A stretch of 14,148 nt of DNA from assembly GCA_035509195.1 (NCBI GenBank), contig DATJLT010000295.1:1-14148 (forward strand). Direction: 5' to 3'. Below, piece by piece: positions 13,673 through 14,148 of this stretch (position 1 is the stretch's first letter; each line of letters begins with the position of its first letter). The DNA is from Chersky-822 sp035509195 (GTDB taxonomy: Bacteria > Actinomycetota > Actinomycetes > Streptosporangiales > Streptosporangiaceae). Position numbers and translations under genes: made by a program. The notes under the pieces were generated by a model. That model was not told the origin of the DNA and made no database searches. It saw only the letters and a list, made by a program, of their open reading frames with translations.

Positions 13673-14148
13673 TTGGAGGTGAGGGCCGGGTCGGGGGCCG
13701 GGGACCAGGCGAGCGCGGTCAAGCTCAGCCTGGCGGGGATGGCGACGCGCAGCGGGACCACGATCTTGACGTTGTGCTTGCCGCCAATGCTGCGAGGCGC
13801 CCAAAGCAGGACGTTGCCGTCACGGCGCAGCCCTTTCAGGCTTGCCGGGCAGGCGTCGGCGGGCAGGACCAATGCGACCTGGGCCTTGCCGACGTCAGCC
13901 GGGCCGGAATTCGCGGCGCTTATCGTGCAGTTGAAGTTCGCGGACGGGCTGACCTTGGACGGGCATGAGATCTTGACCGACAGATTGGCGCCGTTCGCTC
14001 GCCGGCCGCTGACCTTGACCGTGAAGGGTCCTGCGGTCGTCTTGCCCGCGGCGTTGCTTGCGATCACCGAGTACTTAAAGCTCTTGGCCTTCGCCGGGGG
14101 CGTGCCGTGTACCAGGCCGTTGCCGCCGCCGATCGACAGCCACGACGG
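13633..14148 (-). CDS. C-terminal part of a secreted Ig-like/DUF11 repeat protein
   Basis: The reverse strand is open from the window edge at 14148 to TAA at 13633, 171 residues with no N-terminus. The first ~48 residues (PSWLSIGGGNGLVHGTPP ... SVIASNAAGK ... FTVKVSG) fit a putative Ig/cadherin-like He_PIG repeat. The next ~110 (SVKISCPSKVSP, CTISAANSGPADVGKAQVAL, APRSIGGKHNVKIVVPLRV) fit a DUF11/CARDB-type beta-sandwich with three cysteines. Such modules occur in large secreted or cell-surface proteins. There is no C-terminal membrane segment or LPXTG, so it is probably secreted or held at the other end. It is convergent with, and overlaps, the sulfoquinovose synthase gene. Internal GTG 14067 is not a real start because the repeat continues upstream. 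Confidence 0.75.
   Translation of the reverse strand, partial: PSWLSIGGGNGLVHGTPPAKAKSFKYSVIASNAAGKTTAGPFTVKVSGRRANGANLSVKISCPSKVSPSANFNCTISAANSGPADVGKAQVALVLPADACPASLKGLRRDGNVLLWAPRSIGGKHNVKIVVPLRVAIPARLSLTALAWSPAPDPALTSNYAMATLLAERLR

Overview
The window is high-GC DNA with GTG and TTG starts, 4-nt stop/start overlaps and SD-type ribosome sites, as in an actinomycete. The pairing of a trimeric purine nucleoside phosphorylase with a PmmB-type sugar-phosphate mutase, close to cdd, resembles (from memory) Mycobacterium tuberculosis Rv3307-Rv3308 with cdd nearby. I cannot name the genus.

Region 1 (1-8541) is a nucleoside uptake and salvage locus. A cytidine deaminase gene (cdd, cut by the left edge) runs leftward. 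Divergent from it is a rightward series: BMP-type substrate-binding lipoprotein, double-domain ABC ATPase, two BPD_transp_2 permeases, purine nucleoside phosphorylase and a phosphohexomutase/phosphopentomutase-type enzyme. Together they would import a nucleoside, split it phosphorolytically (or deaminate it first if it is cytidine) and move the ribose 1-phosphate into central metabolism as ribose 5-phosphate. A long hairpin separates the lipoprotein gene from the ATPase gene, and two small hairpins sit in the lipoprotein mRNA leader.

Region 2 (8542-9724) begins with an extremely GC-rich, hairpin-dense stretch and two identical 23-bp palindromic repeats. It then carries a short XdhC-like Rossmann protein, apparently made from a leaderless mRNA, and a DUF3052-like protein.

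Region 3 (9725-13672) is lower in GC by sampled lines. After about 335 bp without a convincing gene comes a tightly overlapping cassette: a possible 39-aa membrane peptide, a processive GT2 glycosyltransferase of hyaluronan/cellulose synthase type, a membrane-anchored GH26-like glycoside hydrolase, and a close homologue of UDP-sulfoquinovose synthase (SQD1/SqdB). I read this as a candidate pathway for a sulfoquinovose-containing extracellular polysaccharide. It is the most novel part of the window, and that function is inference.

Region 4 (13633-14148) is the 3' end of a leftward gene for a secreted Ig-like/DUF11 repeat protein, whose stop lies inside the end of the sulfoquinovose synthase gene.
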